Of a stretch of 64,000 bases of DNA, positions 8,215 to 17,312 are shown in pieces. The stretch spans positions 803,980 to 867,979 of the forward strand of contig NZ_LN884299.1 in NCBI RefSeq assembly GCF_001403875.1. Direction: 5' to 3'. Source of the DNA: Paenibacillus ihumii. Lineage in GTDB: Bacteria; Bacillota; Bacilli; Paenibacillales; Paenibacillaceae. The notes under the pieces were generated by a model that had not been told where the DNA came from, ran no database searches, and was given only the letters and a program-made list of their open reading frames with translations. The stretch's first letter is position 1. Every line of letters starts with the position of its first letter. Made by a program: the position numbers and the translations under genes.

Positions 8215-8282
8215 ATGGATAAAAGTCCTGTTTAGAAGATGCCTGCTGATCACATCCTCGTGACTACATTTAAGGCATTATA

Positions 8283-8705
8283 TTAACCTAAGAAAGCAAT
8301 AGAACGTTTAACCTTCCTTGCGAATTCGATAGGATCATCAATCGACTCCCAGTGAATATACATCAGGCGCGGCTTCTCAAACAGCCAGTGATTGTGAACC
8401 GCTGTTACGGTAATTCCGTTATTGCGAAGATTGGTCAGCAATTGATTGACCTGGTTCTGGAAGAGAGCTGTTTCCCCTAGACAAAGCGCACGGCCTGAAC
8501 TATCCAGCGATTCAAAAGAGAACAGCTGATAGCGGATCAAGGGAGACGTAGTTCTTCTGCCTAAAATTGAAGCGTTAATCCTCCTGTTTCTAGATACAAA
8601 ACAAACCGGACCTTTCGTAATTTCATGCTCTGTTCCACCTAAAATCCTTGAAAATTGATTGCATAGTCTTTTAAAACGAGGGCTTGCTTTCACTTGATCC
8701 GCCAT
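8283..8705 (-). CDS. DUF1259 (LppY/LpqO-like) protein, paralogue 2
   Basis: This 140-residue protein matches the DUF1259 pattern: an RFKRLCNQFSRILGG start, GPVCFVSR, ILGRRTTSPL, the SFESLD-GRALCLGETALF block and VHNHWLFEKPRLMYIHWESID near the end. It has no signal peptide. The biochemical function is unknown; the HNHW...HW residues look like a metal site. It is a tandem paralogue of the gene directly upstream. Confidence 0.85.
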   Translation of the reverse strand: MADQVKASPRFKRLCNQFSRILGGTEHEITKGPVCFVSRNRRINASILGRRTTSPLIRYQLFSFESLDSSGRALCLGETALFQNQVNQLLTNLRNNGITVTAVHNHWLFEKPRLMYIHWESIDDPIEFARKVKRSIAFLG

Positions 8706-8760
8706 GCGAATTCATCATCCTTCCCATTCATAATAAGATACATCTTCATGCCCAAACCCG

Positions 8761-9180
8761 TTAACCTAAAAATGCAATGGATTCTTTGGTATTTCTAGCA
8801 AATACAATAGGATTCGAAATGGCTTCCCAGTGGATATACATTAAGCGCGGATTTTCTTTGAGCCAGTGATTGTGAAGGGCGGTCACTTTTATTCCCCGTT
8901 TGCGGAGATTCGATATCAATCGATTAGCCTGGTCTTGATGTACGGCAGTCTCGCCCAAACAAAGCGCACGTCCCGACTTATCCAGTGATTCAAACGAGAA
9001 CATTTGCATTTGAACCAACGGGGAACGCGTTCTTCTTCCCAAAATTGTCTCATTTAAATTCGTCATCCGCGTGACAAAGCAAACCGGCCCTTCTTCAATT
9101 TCAGATTCGCCCCCTAAGATTCTTCCAAATTGGGCACAGAGCTTTTTGAATTGTGGACTTATCTTTACTTTTGCTGCCAT
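8761..9180 (-). CDS. DUF1259 (LppY/LpqO-like) protein, paralogue 1
   Basis: This 139-residue protein shares the GPVCFVTR, ILGRRTRSPL, SFESLDKSGRALCLGETA and LHNHWLKENPRLMYIHWEAI blocks with its neighbour. ATG 9180 follows GAAGGAGGATTCAA; an open frame reaches 9288 without a ribosome site. The 55-base gap to the second copy and the shared direction suggest one operon that arose by tandem duplication. Function unknown. Confidence 0.85.
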   Translation of the reverse strand: MAAKVKISPQFKKLCAQFGRILGGESEIEEGPVCFVTRMTNLNETILGRRTRSPLVQMQMFSFESLDKSGRALCLGETAVHQDQANRLISNLRKRGIKVTALHNHWLKENPRLMYIHWEAISNPIVFARNTKESIAFLG

Positions 9181-9326
9181 TTGAATCCTCCTTCGGTCAT
9201 TTGCTAACCATACTATGACCCATAAAGAAATGTGTAATAGGCGAATCACTATTTTTAAAGAATAAAAAAAGGGACATCCTGAGGACACCCACCTTCAGGA
9301 CCAACCCGGATCCATGTCGAAAAAGG

Positions 9327-9359
9327 AAAAATCCACAACCTTAGTCAGTTGTGGATTTT
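9327..9359. terminator. Hairpin terminator, ssrA-terminator-like
   Basis: AAAATCCACAAC and GTTGTGGATTTT form a perfect 12-bp stem with an eight-base loop. The stem is the same as that of the ssrA terminator at 61315. It lies upstream of the DUF1259 pair, and downstream of the WYL pseudogene for leftward transcription. Confidence 0.75.
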
Positions 9360-9387
9360 CGTCAATTTTTATGCCTGATTCCAGCGC

Positions 9388-9442
9388 TTGTTCTAGCCTT
9401 GTTCTAGCCTTGTTCTAGCCTTGTTCTAGCCTTGTTCTAGCC
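9388..9442. repeat. Five exact 11-bp tandem repeats
   Basis: TTGTTCTAGCC is repeated five times without change, and a degenerate sixth unit overlaps the stop codon of the WYL pseudogene. Identity of all copies suggests recent slippage. Confidence 0.95.
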
Positions 9443-10329
9443 TTATTCTGTATACCGTCCTTGGATATCCTGGATCGCCCTAAAGAGCGCTTCCTTAAGT
9501 ACGGGGGTGACAGGACAACGACTTTAGCTCCATAGCTGAGAATGATGGACAAGGCGTAGTCCTGGGAATAGAATACCGTCTCTACCTCGATGGGACCGCC
9601 TATTTAGCGGCACTCCCCTGCAAATTGCTCGGACTCCCGCGGCTCTGCCGTCGGTTGCTTGAGCCTGAATTCCAAGGGGAGCAGATCTGGAGAAGATTCC
9701 GCCGCACTCCCGCTCGGCTGAAATGTCTCCTCTGCTTCCTGGATGGCCCTCATTCTGGACAAGCGGAATAAGCGAGGGGCCAGCCGGGACAAGCAATAGC
9801 CTTCCGGATACCATGAGCCCCGTTCCCAGAACAGACGGCCCGGCTCCAAGCTTCTTTCCGTAACTGAACCGAGTGAATCCCAATAGTTAAATGTGAATTA
9901 TGCGCTTCTGTTGAATCGCACGGTAAACGGTGCGGGCAATCTCCCTTCCTCCTGCGAGGTGCTGAGCTCAATCAGAGTATCGTCCACAGCTTCATCGCCG
10001 GACAGCTTCGGATGCAGGCTGCCCAGCTTATCCTTCAAGCGAGTGAATTTGCCGCCGGCCGCCTCCTCTACACTGCGAAGCAGCCGATAGATCACGGCCA
10101 AATCCTGTACCGTAAAATGCTGCCTGCTCAGAAAGAAGCCGCCCATCAGTTCAAACCCGCCATCTGCGCCAGTGAATGAAACGATGGGAATTCCAGCCTG
10201 GTTAATCAGCTCGATCTCCCGATAAATCGTTCGGGTGGAAACCCCGAAGCGGTCGGCCAGCTCGGAAGCTCTTACGCGTTTTTTCGCCATAAGCTCCAGA
10301 ATGATCGCCAGCATGCGATCCAGCTTCAT
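9443..10329 (-). pseudogene. Decayed YafY-type HTH/WYL transcriptional regulator
   Basis: ATG 10329 follows GAGGTGACAGGA. The first 143 codons give an intact DeoR-like helix-turn-helix (RVRASELADRFGVSTRTIYREIELI). After 9898 the WYL part continues only by changing frame: WYPEGYCLSRLAPRLFRLSRM at 9750-9840, VETVFYSQDYALSIILSYGAKVVVLSPP near 9530-9600, and the family-like end LFRAIQDIQGRYTE in a third frame, with stop at 9443. At least two frameshifts make this a pseudogene. It may once have regulated the epoxide hydrolase. Confidence 0.85.
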
Positions 10330-10408
10330 TCCTGTCACCTCGCCAAGATACTGCAAATGATGTGCCACTAGTTTACCAGAGCATGGCCGGCATCGTCGAC
10401 GACGGTAA

Positions 10409-11581
10409 TCAACCCAGGTGACGGAAAAATTGGCGAACATCCTCTACAAAACGGATCGGCTGCTCCATAGCGAAAAAATGCCCGCCCTCCGAAGCTTCCG
10501 TCCAGTGTGCAATGCTGTGCTCCCGCTCGGCAAACCGGCGAACCGCCGTGTCATGGGCAGTTGATACCAGCACACCGGTCGGAACCGGCCCTCTCTCCTT
10601 CGGCACCCACGCCATCGGATCATTCATCGATTCATAATAGATCTGGGCTGACGACCCGGCGGTTCCGCTAAACCAATATAGGCTGATATTCGTCAGCATA
10701 CGGTCTCTATCTATAGAAGCCTCCGGCAGGGACTCCTCTGCACCGGTCCATTTTTTGAAAATTTCCGCAATCCAGGCCAGCTGCCCAACAGGCGAATCAT
10801 GCAGACTGTACGCGAGGGTATAGGGACTCTTGGACTGGATTTGCAAATACCCGTCATTGAAGCCCTCCATGCGCGCGGCACGCTGCCGTTCCTCCTCTGT
10901 CAGAGCGTCCAGCTCGCCCTCTTCGCCGGATGGAAACGTAAGAAGCGCATTCAAGTGAATCCCGATCAGGCGCTCTGGCGCTTGTCTCCCCATCTCGGGC
11001 GCGATGAAAGCCCCCGAATCCCCGCCCTGCACACCAAAGCGCTCATAACCGAGCCGATCCATCAATTGAAGAAAAGCCTCGGCCATACGGGCTGGCGTCC
11101 ATCCCGGCTCGTTCAAAGGCGCAGAGAAGCCGAAGCCGGGAATCGAGGGGATAATCAGATGATAGGCATCGCCAGCTTGTCCCCCGTAAGAGCTCGGATT
11201 AGACAATGGACCGATGACATCCAGAAATTCTATAAAGGATCCCGGCCAGCCGTGAATAAGCATTAAGGGCTTGGCGCCCGGCTCGGGGGATAGAATATGC
11301 AGGAAATGAATGTTCTGCCCGTTAATGGCGGTAATATACTGCGGATATTGGTTTAGGCGGCTTTCATGCTCGCGCCAGTCATATTCATGCTGCCAGTACT
11401 CCTTTAGCTCCTTCAAGTACGACAGCGGCACGCCCCGATCCCACCCCGTGTCCGGTAATTCCGGATAACGGCTCCGATCCAGCCGTTCCTTCAAGTCATC
11501 GAGCTCCTCCTGCGTTACATCGATACGGAAGCGGCGAATTTGTTCATCGTTCATGGTTGGCTCATTATTGGCAATAGTCAT
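10409..11581 (-). CDS. Epoxide hydrolase (EHN-domain family)
   Basis: This 390-residue protein has the epoxide hydrolase N-terminal domain ([24 protein letters not shown]) and an alpha/beta-hydrolase fold with oxyanion motif HGWPGSF. The nucleophile Asp lies in GGDSGA and the catalytic His in [10 protein letters not shown]. Such enzymes open epoxides to diols; the natural substrate here is unknown. ATG 11581 has AAGGAG seven bases upstream. It lies 79 bp upstream of the WYL pseudogene, and a 27-bp inverted repeat covers its promoter region. Confidence 0.9.
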   Translation of the reverse strand: MTIANNEPTMNDEQIRRFRIDVTQEELDDLKERLDRSRYPELPDTGWDRGVPLSYLKELKEYWQHEYDWREHESRLNQYPQYITAINGQNIHFLHILSPEPGAKPLMLIHGWPGSFIEFLDVIGPLSNPSSYGGQAGDAYHLIIPSIPGFGFSAPLNEPGWTPARMAEAFLQLMDRLGYERFGVQGGDSGAFIAPEMGRQAPERLIGIHLNALLTFPSGEEGELDALTEEERQRAARMEGFNDGYLQIQSKSPYTLAYSLHDSPVGQLAWIAEIFKKWTGAEESLPEASIDRDRMLTNISLYWFSGTAGSSAQIYYESMNDPMAWVPKERGPVPTGVLVSTAHDTAVRRFAEREHSIAHWTEASEGGHFFAMEQPIRFVEDVRQFFRHLG

Positions 11582-11625
11582 GATCAATCTCCTTTCAGAT
11601 AAGCATAGGAGAAAGATACCACAGC

Positions 11626-11652
11626 AATTATGACAGCATGTCTGTCATAATT
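11626..11652. promoter_or_regulatory. Perfect 11-5-11 inverted repeat, candidate operator
   Basis: AATTATGACAG, five bases, then CTGTCATAATT. It lies 45 bp upstream of the epoxide hydrolase start. The length and symmetry fit a TetR or MarR class dimer site, but no such gene is adjacent. Confidence 0.65.
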
Positions 11653-11721
11653 AAAATATACTTTGAATTTCACGGCGATAAATTTCAAAGGATCAGGATT
11701 GTAATGATGTCGTCCAGCTAA

Positions 11722-12486
11722 TTATATTCCGATTTCCCTCATTTTCGCCGTTACCTGCTTGACCCTTTCATCGATATCCGTCCCCGTCCCGTTAAACTTC
11801 GGAAGCTTCAGCTCGCTGGCAATGATTCCATCGCGCATAAACATAATCCGCTCCGTCCGCGCCGCCACCTTGGCATCGTGAGTAACCAGCATCACTGCTG
11901 TGCCCTCCGCGTTGATTTCAGAGAATATATCCATAATCTCCTGCGCGGATTGGGAATTGAGCGCACCGGTAGGCTCGTCGCCAAATATAATCCTCGGGTT
12001 GTTCATCAGCGCGCGGCATATTCCCGCCCGTTGAAGCTGGCCTCCGGATACCTGTGCAATATCGCGCTTCTCCAGCTCCGCAATGCCTACTCTTTTCATC
12101 AGCGCTCTTGCTTTTTCCACAATTTCTGCGGGGTTCCTGCTGCCGTCCCGCATGGACAGAAGAATGATGTTGTCGAGAATATTCAGGTTCTTCAGCATCG
12201 TCGGCTGTTGGAATACAAAGCCCATTTGGGTTCTGCGCAGATCTGCAAGCTCATTCTCCCCAAGCTTCGATAGCTCTCTGCCGTCAAAACACACCTGTCC
12301 GTTATCCACGCTATCCGTTCCGCTTAGCGCAAACATCAGCGTCGATTTTCCCGAGCCCGAGGGCCCCATTACCGCAACGAACTCCCCCTCGTCTATTTCC
12401 ACGGACACGCCGCCCAGCACATTGCGCTTTTCTGCGCCCTCGCGGAAGGATTTGACGATATGATCACCGATTAACATTGTCTTCAT
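11722..12486 (-). CDS. ABC transporter ATP-binding protein, MacB/LolD class
   Basis: This 254-residue ATPase has Walker A GPSGSGKST, Q-loop VFQQPTML, signature VSGGQLQRAGICRAL, Walker B IIFGDEPTGAL and the switch HDAKVA. It starts 4 bases after the permease stop with AGGAG upstream. With the FtsX-like permease it forms an exporter or mechanotransmission complex of the type used for antimicrobial peptide resistance or lipoprotein handling. Confidence 0.95.
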   Translation of the reverse strand: MKTMLIGDHIVKSFREGAEKRNVLGGVSVEIDEGEFVAVMGPSGSGKSTLMFALSGTDSVDNGQVCFDGRELSKLGENELADLRRTQMGFVFQQPTMLKNLNILDNIILLSMRDGSRNPAEIVEKARALMKRVGIAELEKRDIAQVSGGQLQRAGICRALMNNPRIIFGDEPTGALNSQSAQEIMDIFSEINAEGTAVMLVTHDAKVAARTERIMFMRDGIIASELKLPKFNGTGTDIDERVKQVTAKMREIGI

Positions 12487-12490
12487 AGGC

Positions 12491-14812
12491 CTACTCCTTT
12501 ATATGTTCGGAAATTTTAATTCGTCCCGTGCCCGAGGTGCCGATAATGGTTGCGATAAGCACCGAGCCGATCATCATCAGCGGGCTTAGCAAATACGCCG
12601 CAAGCGGATCGACCGTAAAATGAAACGCCGATGCGCCAAAGGAGGAGATTACCGCGCCGGCAAGCATTTCTCCGAGCGTGTTAGCCAGAAGCGTGCCGGC
12701 AGCCATCCCGATTATGAGGACGAAGGCCGAACGTGAAATAAACTGCACCTGAATATCGGCGTTGGTATAACCGAGAGCTTTCATGACAGCGATGGAATAT
12801 CTGTCTTTAGCAACAAGCATTTTCATAAACAACAATGTCACCAGCACCATGATCGTCAGCGCCACAGCAATGGCCGCATAGGAGGCCTGCAAGGCGGAAC
12901 TGATAGTCGAGCCAAAGGTCTGGGCAATAAACTCGTCAATGCCTGCTACCTTGGCATAAGCGAACCTGCCCGCATAATCCGCAACCTTACTGTCGATTAT
13001 GGACGGATCGGCAAGCTCCGCACAGAGTACGTACCACATCACGTCAGAGGAATGGTCGGTGAACCCAGCCTTTGCCGTCTTGCCTCCGTTGGTGATATCG
13101 GAATAGATGCCGCTTACCGTAAGATTTTTGTCCTTTCCCTCGATCACCAGGGTGATGACATCGCCGACCTGTTTGCTCAGCTCCTCCGCATTCAAGGTGG
13201 ACAGCGCAATTTCATCTGCTGCGGCAGGAGCTCTGCCCTGGGAATAGGCTATCGGGAATATCGAATGGTCGCCGAGCTCGACTTTTATATTCTGATCCGA
13301 GCCGGTCTCTGCCTCCTTCACCTTGAACGTTTTGGTTGCAAGCACGGCGTATTTTGTAATGGCTTTGTCACTTCTCATCGTCTCTACCATCTCAGCGGCT
13401 TTCTCCGAAATATGATCGGTCTGCTGGAGATCAATTCGCATATCATAGCTTCCAATCCCCATATATTCGATAAAGCTCTTGGAGGAAATCGTGTTGTGCA
13501 GATTCTGCGGAACAATCATGATAAAGGCTGATAGGACCAACACCGTGAGCATGGTGGCGTACAGTTTTTTTCTGGCTAGAACATCCTTGACCCCTAGAAA
13601 AATATTCGTGTTAAGCAGCCTGTTTTGGCTCAGGAGCATATGCCTTGTGCCCATCGCTTTTTCCTGCGAGGTGCCGAAGCGAACGGCTTCTGCAGCGGAT
13701 ATTCTCCGAAAGCGTCTCAGCACTCCGCTCACATAAGCTGTAATAGCAAGAAAAACAAACAGGATACCGATCAAGCCAATGAACAGGGCCAGAGAGAAGT
13801 GCCCGCTTTCCCCCATATAAAGGCGAATATTTTCAAGGAGCATGTCTTTGAACACTAATGAAAGTACAAAACCGAGCACGCTGCCTGCTGCCGCAATCGC
13901 CGCGTATTTAGCCAGATAAATCTTCTTAATGTCAGACACACGGAGTCCTAAGGTCTTCATGACCCCTATTTCCCGGTAATCGTCTTCGATTTTCGCAAGC
14001 AGCGTAAAGCGTATGCACATCAAGGCAATGGCTGCGACAAGGACGCTTACTAACAGGATTACCCCGATCAGCATCCCGTCGGAAATCGCATTGATCATTT
14101 TGAAGAGCGGATATGTAATCGTTGGCCCGTTCGCCTCAAGTCCTGCAGAAGCATAAGCCGTCTCAAAAGCCCCTAACGCCGACAAATCCTTTAATCTGAA
14201 TTCAATCAGATATTCTGTACTGCCGAGGCTCTTGATTTCAGCGTAGTCGTTAGCACTAACCAGAAATCGCTTGGAGGAAGAGAGCATGGAATTCATCTGC
14301 GAATCGCGCAGAAATCCCGCAACGGTAAATTCCTTGCCGCCGACGATGGCCCTGTCGCCGACCTGTGCAGTGTGATCCCTCATATAACCGATGGGGACAT
14401 ACAGCTCGCCGTCGGATGCGCTAATGATGTTCCCGTTCAGGTCAAGCAGATAGTCGAACCTGTCGCTCTGGACGCTGAACCCGTTATCCTGGACCCGATC
14501 CGCAAGCGAACGATCGCCTAATATAATCCGCGCGCCATCCATGTTCAGAAACTCCAGCACCTGGAATTCATCGACATTGCTGTTCTGATCCGCGAATTCC
14601 GTTAACCGGGCACGGTCAATTTCACCCGCATGCATCTGCAGGAAATGGGGAGTTTCCGCCCGCGTCATAAGCGTATCTATCGCGCCCGTTAAATTGACGA
14701 TGAGGATCGCCGCAAGCGAGACAAGCATCGCTGCCGCTGCGACAAATATCGTGGTGGTCAGCGTAATCAGCTTGCTTTTGGCCATATCATTGCGGATTAA
14801 TCTGAAATACAT
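12491..14812 (-). CDS. FtsX-like ABC transporter permease
   Basis: This 773-residue protein has an N-terminal helix, a large extracytoplasmic part, three helices of a first FtsX domain (about residues 250-375), a second extracytoplasmic part and a final FtsX domain (about 640-765). The double-FtsX layout is typical of peptide-resistance and biosurfactant-type exporters in Firmicutes. It is first in a two-gene operon, with a TetR gene 140 bp upstream in the same direction. Confidence 0.92.
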   Translation of the reverse strand: MYFRLIRNDMAKSKLITLTTTIFVAAAAMLVSLAAILIVNLTGAIDTLMTRAETPHFLQMHAGEIDRARLTEFADQNSNVDEFQVLEFLNMDGARIILGDRSLADRVQDNGFSVQSDRFDYLLDLNGNIISASDGELYVPIGYMRDHTAQVGDRAIVGGKEFTVAGFLRDSQMNSMLSSSKRFLVSANDYAEIKSLGSTEYLIEFRLKDLSALGAFETAYASAGLEANGPTITYPLFKMINAISDGMLIGVILLVSVLVAAIALMCIRFTLLAKIEDDYREIGVMKTLGLRVSDIKKIYLAKYAAIAAAGSVLGFVLSLVFKDMLLENIRLYMGESGHFSLALFIGLIGILFVFLAITAYVSGVLRRFRRISAAEAVRFGTSQEKAMGTRHMLLSQNRLLNTNIFLGVKDVLARKKLYATMLTVLVLSAFIMIVPQNLHNTISSKSFIEYMGIGSYDMRIDLQQTDHISEKAAEMVETMRSDKAITKYAVLATKTFKVKEAETGSDQNIKVELGDHSIFPIAYSQGRAPAAADEIALSTLNAEELSKQVGDVITLVIEGKDKNLTVSGIYSDITNGGKTAKAGFTDHSSDVMWYVLCAELADPSIIDSKVADYAGRFAYAKVAGIDEFIAQTFGSTISSALQASYAAIAVALTIMVLVTLLFMKMLVAKDRYSIAVMKALGYTNADIQVQFISRSAFVLIIGMAAGTLLANTLGEMLAGAVISSFGASAFHFTVDPLAAYLLSPLMMIGSVLIATIIGTSGTGRIKISEHIKE

Positions 14813-14950
14813 AAGTCACCCCTGTGCTCAGGCTTTTAACTGATTTCAAGTGATACAGAATTATGGAAGTCACGCCTCCTCTTACAGTGGAGACAAGCTG
14901 ACCGGCCATAAGAGGGAAAATATGGGGGCGTTTTGCCGAATGCCGAATTA

Positions 14951-15622
14951 CTAATCGTTGCTTCCATCCCCCACGTCGTTGCTTCCATCCCCCATGCCAA
15001 ACATCTTCAAGGTGTCCCTCAGGCTTCCGCTTTCTGCCCCAAGCAGCCTCTCTACATTGCAGATAAAGGCATGCATTCGGGAGAAGCGCTCCTCGTCCGT
15101 CAATACAACCATGTCCTCATCAAACACGGTATTCGCATAGATCACCACCATTTCCATGCACTCATAGGGAAACGGTGTATTGAACATCCCCTGCTCTATC
15201 CCCTCGCGGATGATCTCCGTCAAGATCGGCGGAACGCCGTTGATGATGACCCGCTGTATTTTCTGATGCATCAGCGCATTCTGCGGCTTATGGATATGCT
15301 CCATAATTTCCTTGCTGCTGCCGCCTCCGCCGCTGATGTTCAGCGCCATGACCACGCGGATGATGCGCTCAACTACGGGGATGCTCTTGTCTTCGGCAAT
15401 TATCCGGGCCGCGCCTAAAAGACGATCGCTATACCGTTCAATCAGCGCGTCCATAATATCCTCCTTCGACTTGAAGTGATGATACAAGGTTCCCCGCGCT
15501 ATGCCGACCTTGGCGAGAATATCATTTGTGCTTGTGCCGTCAAAGCCCTTCTGACCGAAGAGCTCATCCGCCGCGTCAAGAATTTCGTTCCTGCGCTCCT
15601 CCGCTGCTTTTACAACTCGCAT
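14951..15622 (-). CDS. TetR family regulator
   Basis: This 223-residue protein has a clear TetR DNA-binding domain (DELFGQKGFDGTSTNDILAKVGIARGTLYHHFKSKEDIMDAL, residues about 18-60) and a helical ligand domain. Its C-terminus is a short duplicated tail, MGDGSND-VGDGSND, produced by a 21-bp direct repeat at 14955-15000. It precedes the ABC genes and probably represses them and itself. AAAGGGGG precedes ATG 15622. Confidence 0.92.
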   Translation of the reverse strand: MRVVKAAEERRNEILDAADELFGQKGFDGTSTNDILAKVGIARGTLYHHFKSKEDIMDALIERYSDRLLGAARIIAEDKSIPVVERIIRVVMALNISGGGGSSKEIMEHIHKPQNALMHQKIQRVIINGVPPILTEIIREGIEQGMFNTPFPYECMEMVVIYANTVFDEDMVVLTDEERFSRMHAFICNVERLLGAESGSLRDTLKMFGMGDGSNDVGDGSND

Positions 15623-15634
15623 TGTACTACCCCC

Positions 15635-15663
15635 TTTATAACCGACCGACTGACTGTCGGCAA
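15635..15663 (-). promoter_or_regulatory. Promoter of the TetR gene with operator in the spacer
   Basis: On the minus strand TTGCCG and TATAAA are 17 bp apart. The inverted arms CCGAC/GTCGG (15642-15646, 15656-15660) lie in and over the spacer, which is ideal for self-repression. Confidence 0.7.
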
Positions 15664-15889
15664 TATCTTAACATGTTTTTGAGGGATGTCAAGCGGGGCA
15701 ACAGATTAAAAGTAAAGAGACTGTCCCAAAGGGGAACTTTGGAACATCCTGGCCAGCTGTTGTTCTTCGTATCGCCAAACACAGGCTTCGGCTCGATCTT
15801 GCACCTTGCGGCTGCGCTGACGCTGCGCAGGAGTCCGCTCAAGCTTTAGAGGCTGGAACACCGGGGCGCTGCATGGAGACCTTTATGTA

Positions 15890-16035
15890 CAGTTGATGTG
15901 GCCAAGCACGCTCTCCACCTCCGGTTGCGTTGATGTGACCAAGCACGCTTTTCACCGTCGGCTGAGTTGATGTGACCAAGCACGCTTTTCACCGTCGGCT
16001 GAGTTGATGTGCCAAGCACGCTCTCCACCTCCCCT
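15890..16035. repeat. Tandem repeat, about 42-43 bp unit, four copies
   Basis: Each unit runs GTTGATGTGACCAAGCACGC, then TTTTCACCGTCGGCTGA or CTCTCCACCTCCGGTTGC. The middle copies are nearly identical. It is part of element B only. Confidence 0.85.
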
Positions 16036-16291
16036 TTACGCCGAGCATGAATCGCGGGTTTCACGTTCTAGCCGAGCTTGAATCTCGAAGATTTCTCATT
16101 CTAAATGGATTTATAGTAGTTAGTTTCCACGGTAAAGATAGGAAAGCAGATTTAAATGGATTTCATGTCGTTAGAAAAAGGGAACTGTTCATTATGAGCG
16201 GGATTCTTGATTTTAGGTGCGTCAAATCCATCTAATCCAATTGAACTCATCGTTCAGAGCATAATTAGATACATGAATTCCATTTAGTGTT

Positions 16292-16440
16292 CGAGTTCAA
16301 TGGCTACGTTAGAGTTCAATGGCTATGTAAGAGTTCAATGGCTACGTTAGAGTTCGATAGTTATGTTCGCGTTCGGCAGCTATGTTCGCGTTCAATGGCT
16401 ATGATAGAGCTCGATGGCTATGTTCGCGTTCAATAGTATA
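16292..16440. repeat. Minisatellite, 19-21 bp unit
   Basis: Units such as GTTAGAGTTCAATGGCTAC and GTTCGCGTTCGGCAGCTAT repeat about eight times. It occupies the position of the 20-bp array of copy A but with a different consensus, so each element has expanded its own version. Confidence 0.8.
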
Positions 16441-16782
16441 TATACGAGTTCGTTAGCTTATATAAGATGAACCAAAGAATGGGGTTTTAGTATTCGAGTT
16501 CGAAAGCCTATATAATATAAGCCAAATAACGGGAATTTAGTGTTGAGTTCTACATCTTATATAAGATCAGCTTAAAGAATAGAGGGTTAATGTTCGAGTC
16601 GACAGTCTGTATAAGATGCGCTAAAGAATGGGATGCAGGCAAGGGAGATACTGATTCCGCAGTAATGGCTCCCACAGAAACGGATTCCGGCAGACGGATA
16701 GCCTTCTAAAAGAAAGGGACGCCCCTCAGTCATCTAGGATGACTTCTAGGACAGCCCCTTGGAACAGGTACGGCCGCCCCTC

Positions 16783-17241
16783 CTATTGAGGCAATATGAT
16801 TAGCAGCAGAGCTAGGACGAGAATCAATTTCGTTAGCCGTTCGACCTGCCGATGGCCGGCATTTTGTTCCTTGCTGTCAACGGCTTCCGCAGCATAAGTG
16901 CTCAGACGCTGCTTCAATTGCTTATCGACGACAAGCTTGCCAATAAGAGCTGCCAGCATCAATAAGGTTAAGCCCAGGTGCCAATAAGCGGGTGATAGCT
17001 GACCGAGTAACCGAGTCATTTCTGCGACAGTTAATAACACAGCCGAGGCAAGCGCCAACCGATTGTATTTATTCCATGCATGAATGGATATTTCCTCAAG
17101 CGTCGCGAGCCAGCCCGAATCAGAGCTTGAAGCCAGCTTGGCCGACAAAATCGGACGAACAGCCGTGGCCATAACGACGGCGCCGCCAACAATCACAGCC
17201 AGCGCAAGATTTTCAATAGCTTGCAGAACGATCATGAACAT
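16783..17241 (-). CDS. Four-helix membrane protein (DUF4149-like)
   Basis: This 152-residue protein has four hydrophobic segments at about residues 3-25, 58-74, 84-103 and 133-151. Its N-terminal pattern (AVIVGGAVVMATAVRPILSAKLA) resembles DUF4149-type membrane proteins. ATG 17241 follows AAAGGAGAGGTGTATT. A copy of the operator found in front of the neighbouring TetR gene lies 34 bp upstream, so it is probably that regulator's target. Function unknown. Confidence 0.75.
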   Translation of the reverse strand: MFMIVLQAIENLALAVIVGGAVVMATAVRPILSAKLASSSDSGWLATLEEISIHAWNKYNRLALASAVLLTVAEMTRLLGQLSPAYWHLGLTLLMLAALIGKLVVDKQLKQRLSTYAAEAVDSKEQNAGHRQVERLTKLILVLALLLIILPQ

Positions 17242-17274
17242 AATACACCTCTCCTTTTTGAACTTCATTTTAAG

Positions 17275-17290
17275 TTGGTCAACCAACCAA
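17275..17290. promoter_or_regulatory. TetR operator in front of the membrane-protein gene
   Basis: TTGGTCAACCAACCAA is identical, on the opposite strand, to the site at 17904. It contains the dyad TTGGTCAACCAA. Confidence 0.75.
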
Positions 17291-17312
17291 ATATGTTTAA
17301 AAAAAATTGCCC

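Larger units (their letters stand above)
15716..16760. mobile_element. MITE-like non-coding repeat element, copy B
   Basis: It starts AGAGACTGTCCCAAAGG and ends GACTTCTAGGACAGCCCCTT, so the ends are imperfect inverted repeats (GGGGCTGTCC type). It shares with copy A the AAATGGATTTATAGTAGT core, the AAATCCATCTAATCC and GAATTCCATTTAG segments, the AGTCATCTAGGATGACT hairpin near the right end, and a minisatellite. It has in addition a 43-bp tandem array absent from copy A. No coding evidence. Confidence 0.65.

Noticed and set aside
15636..16064. ORFs inside repeat element B
   Set aside because: They consist of repeat units, lack ribosome sites and have no counterpart in copy A.
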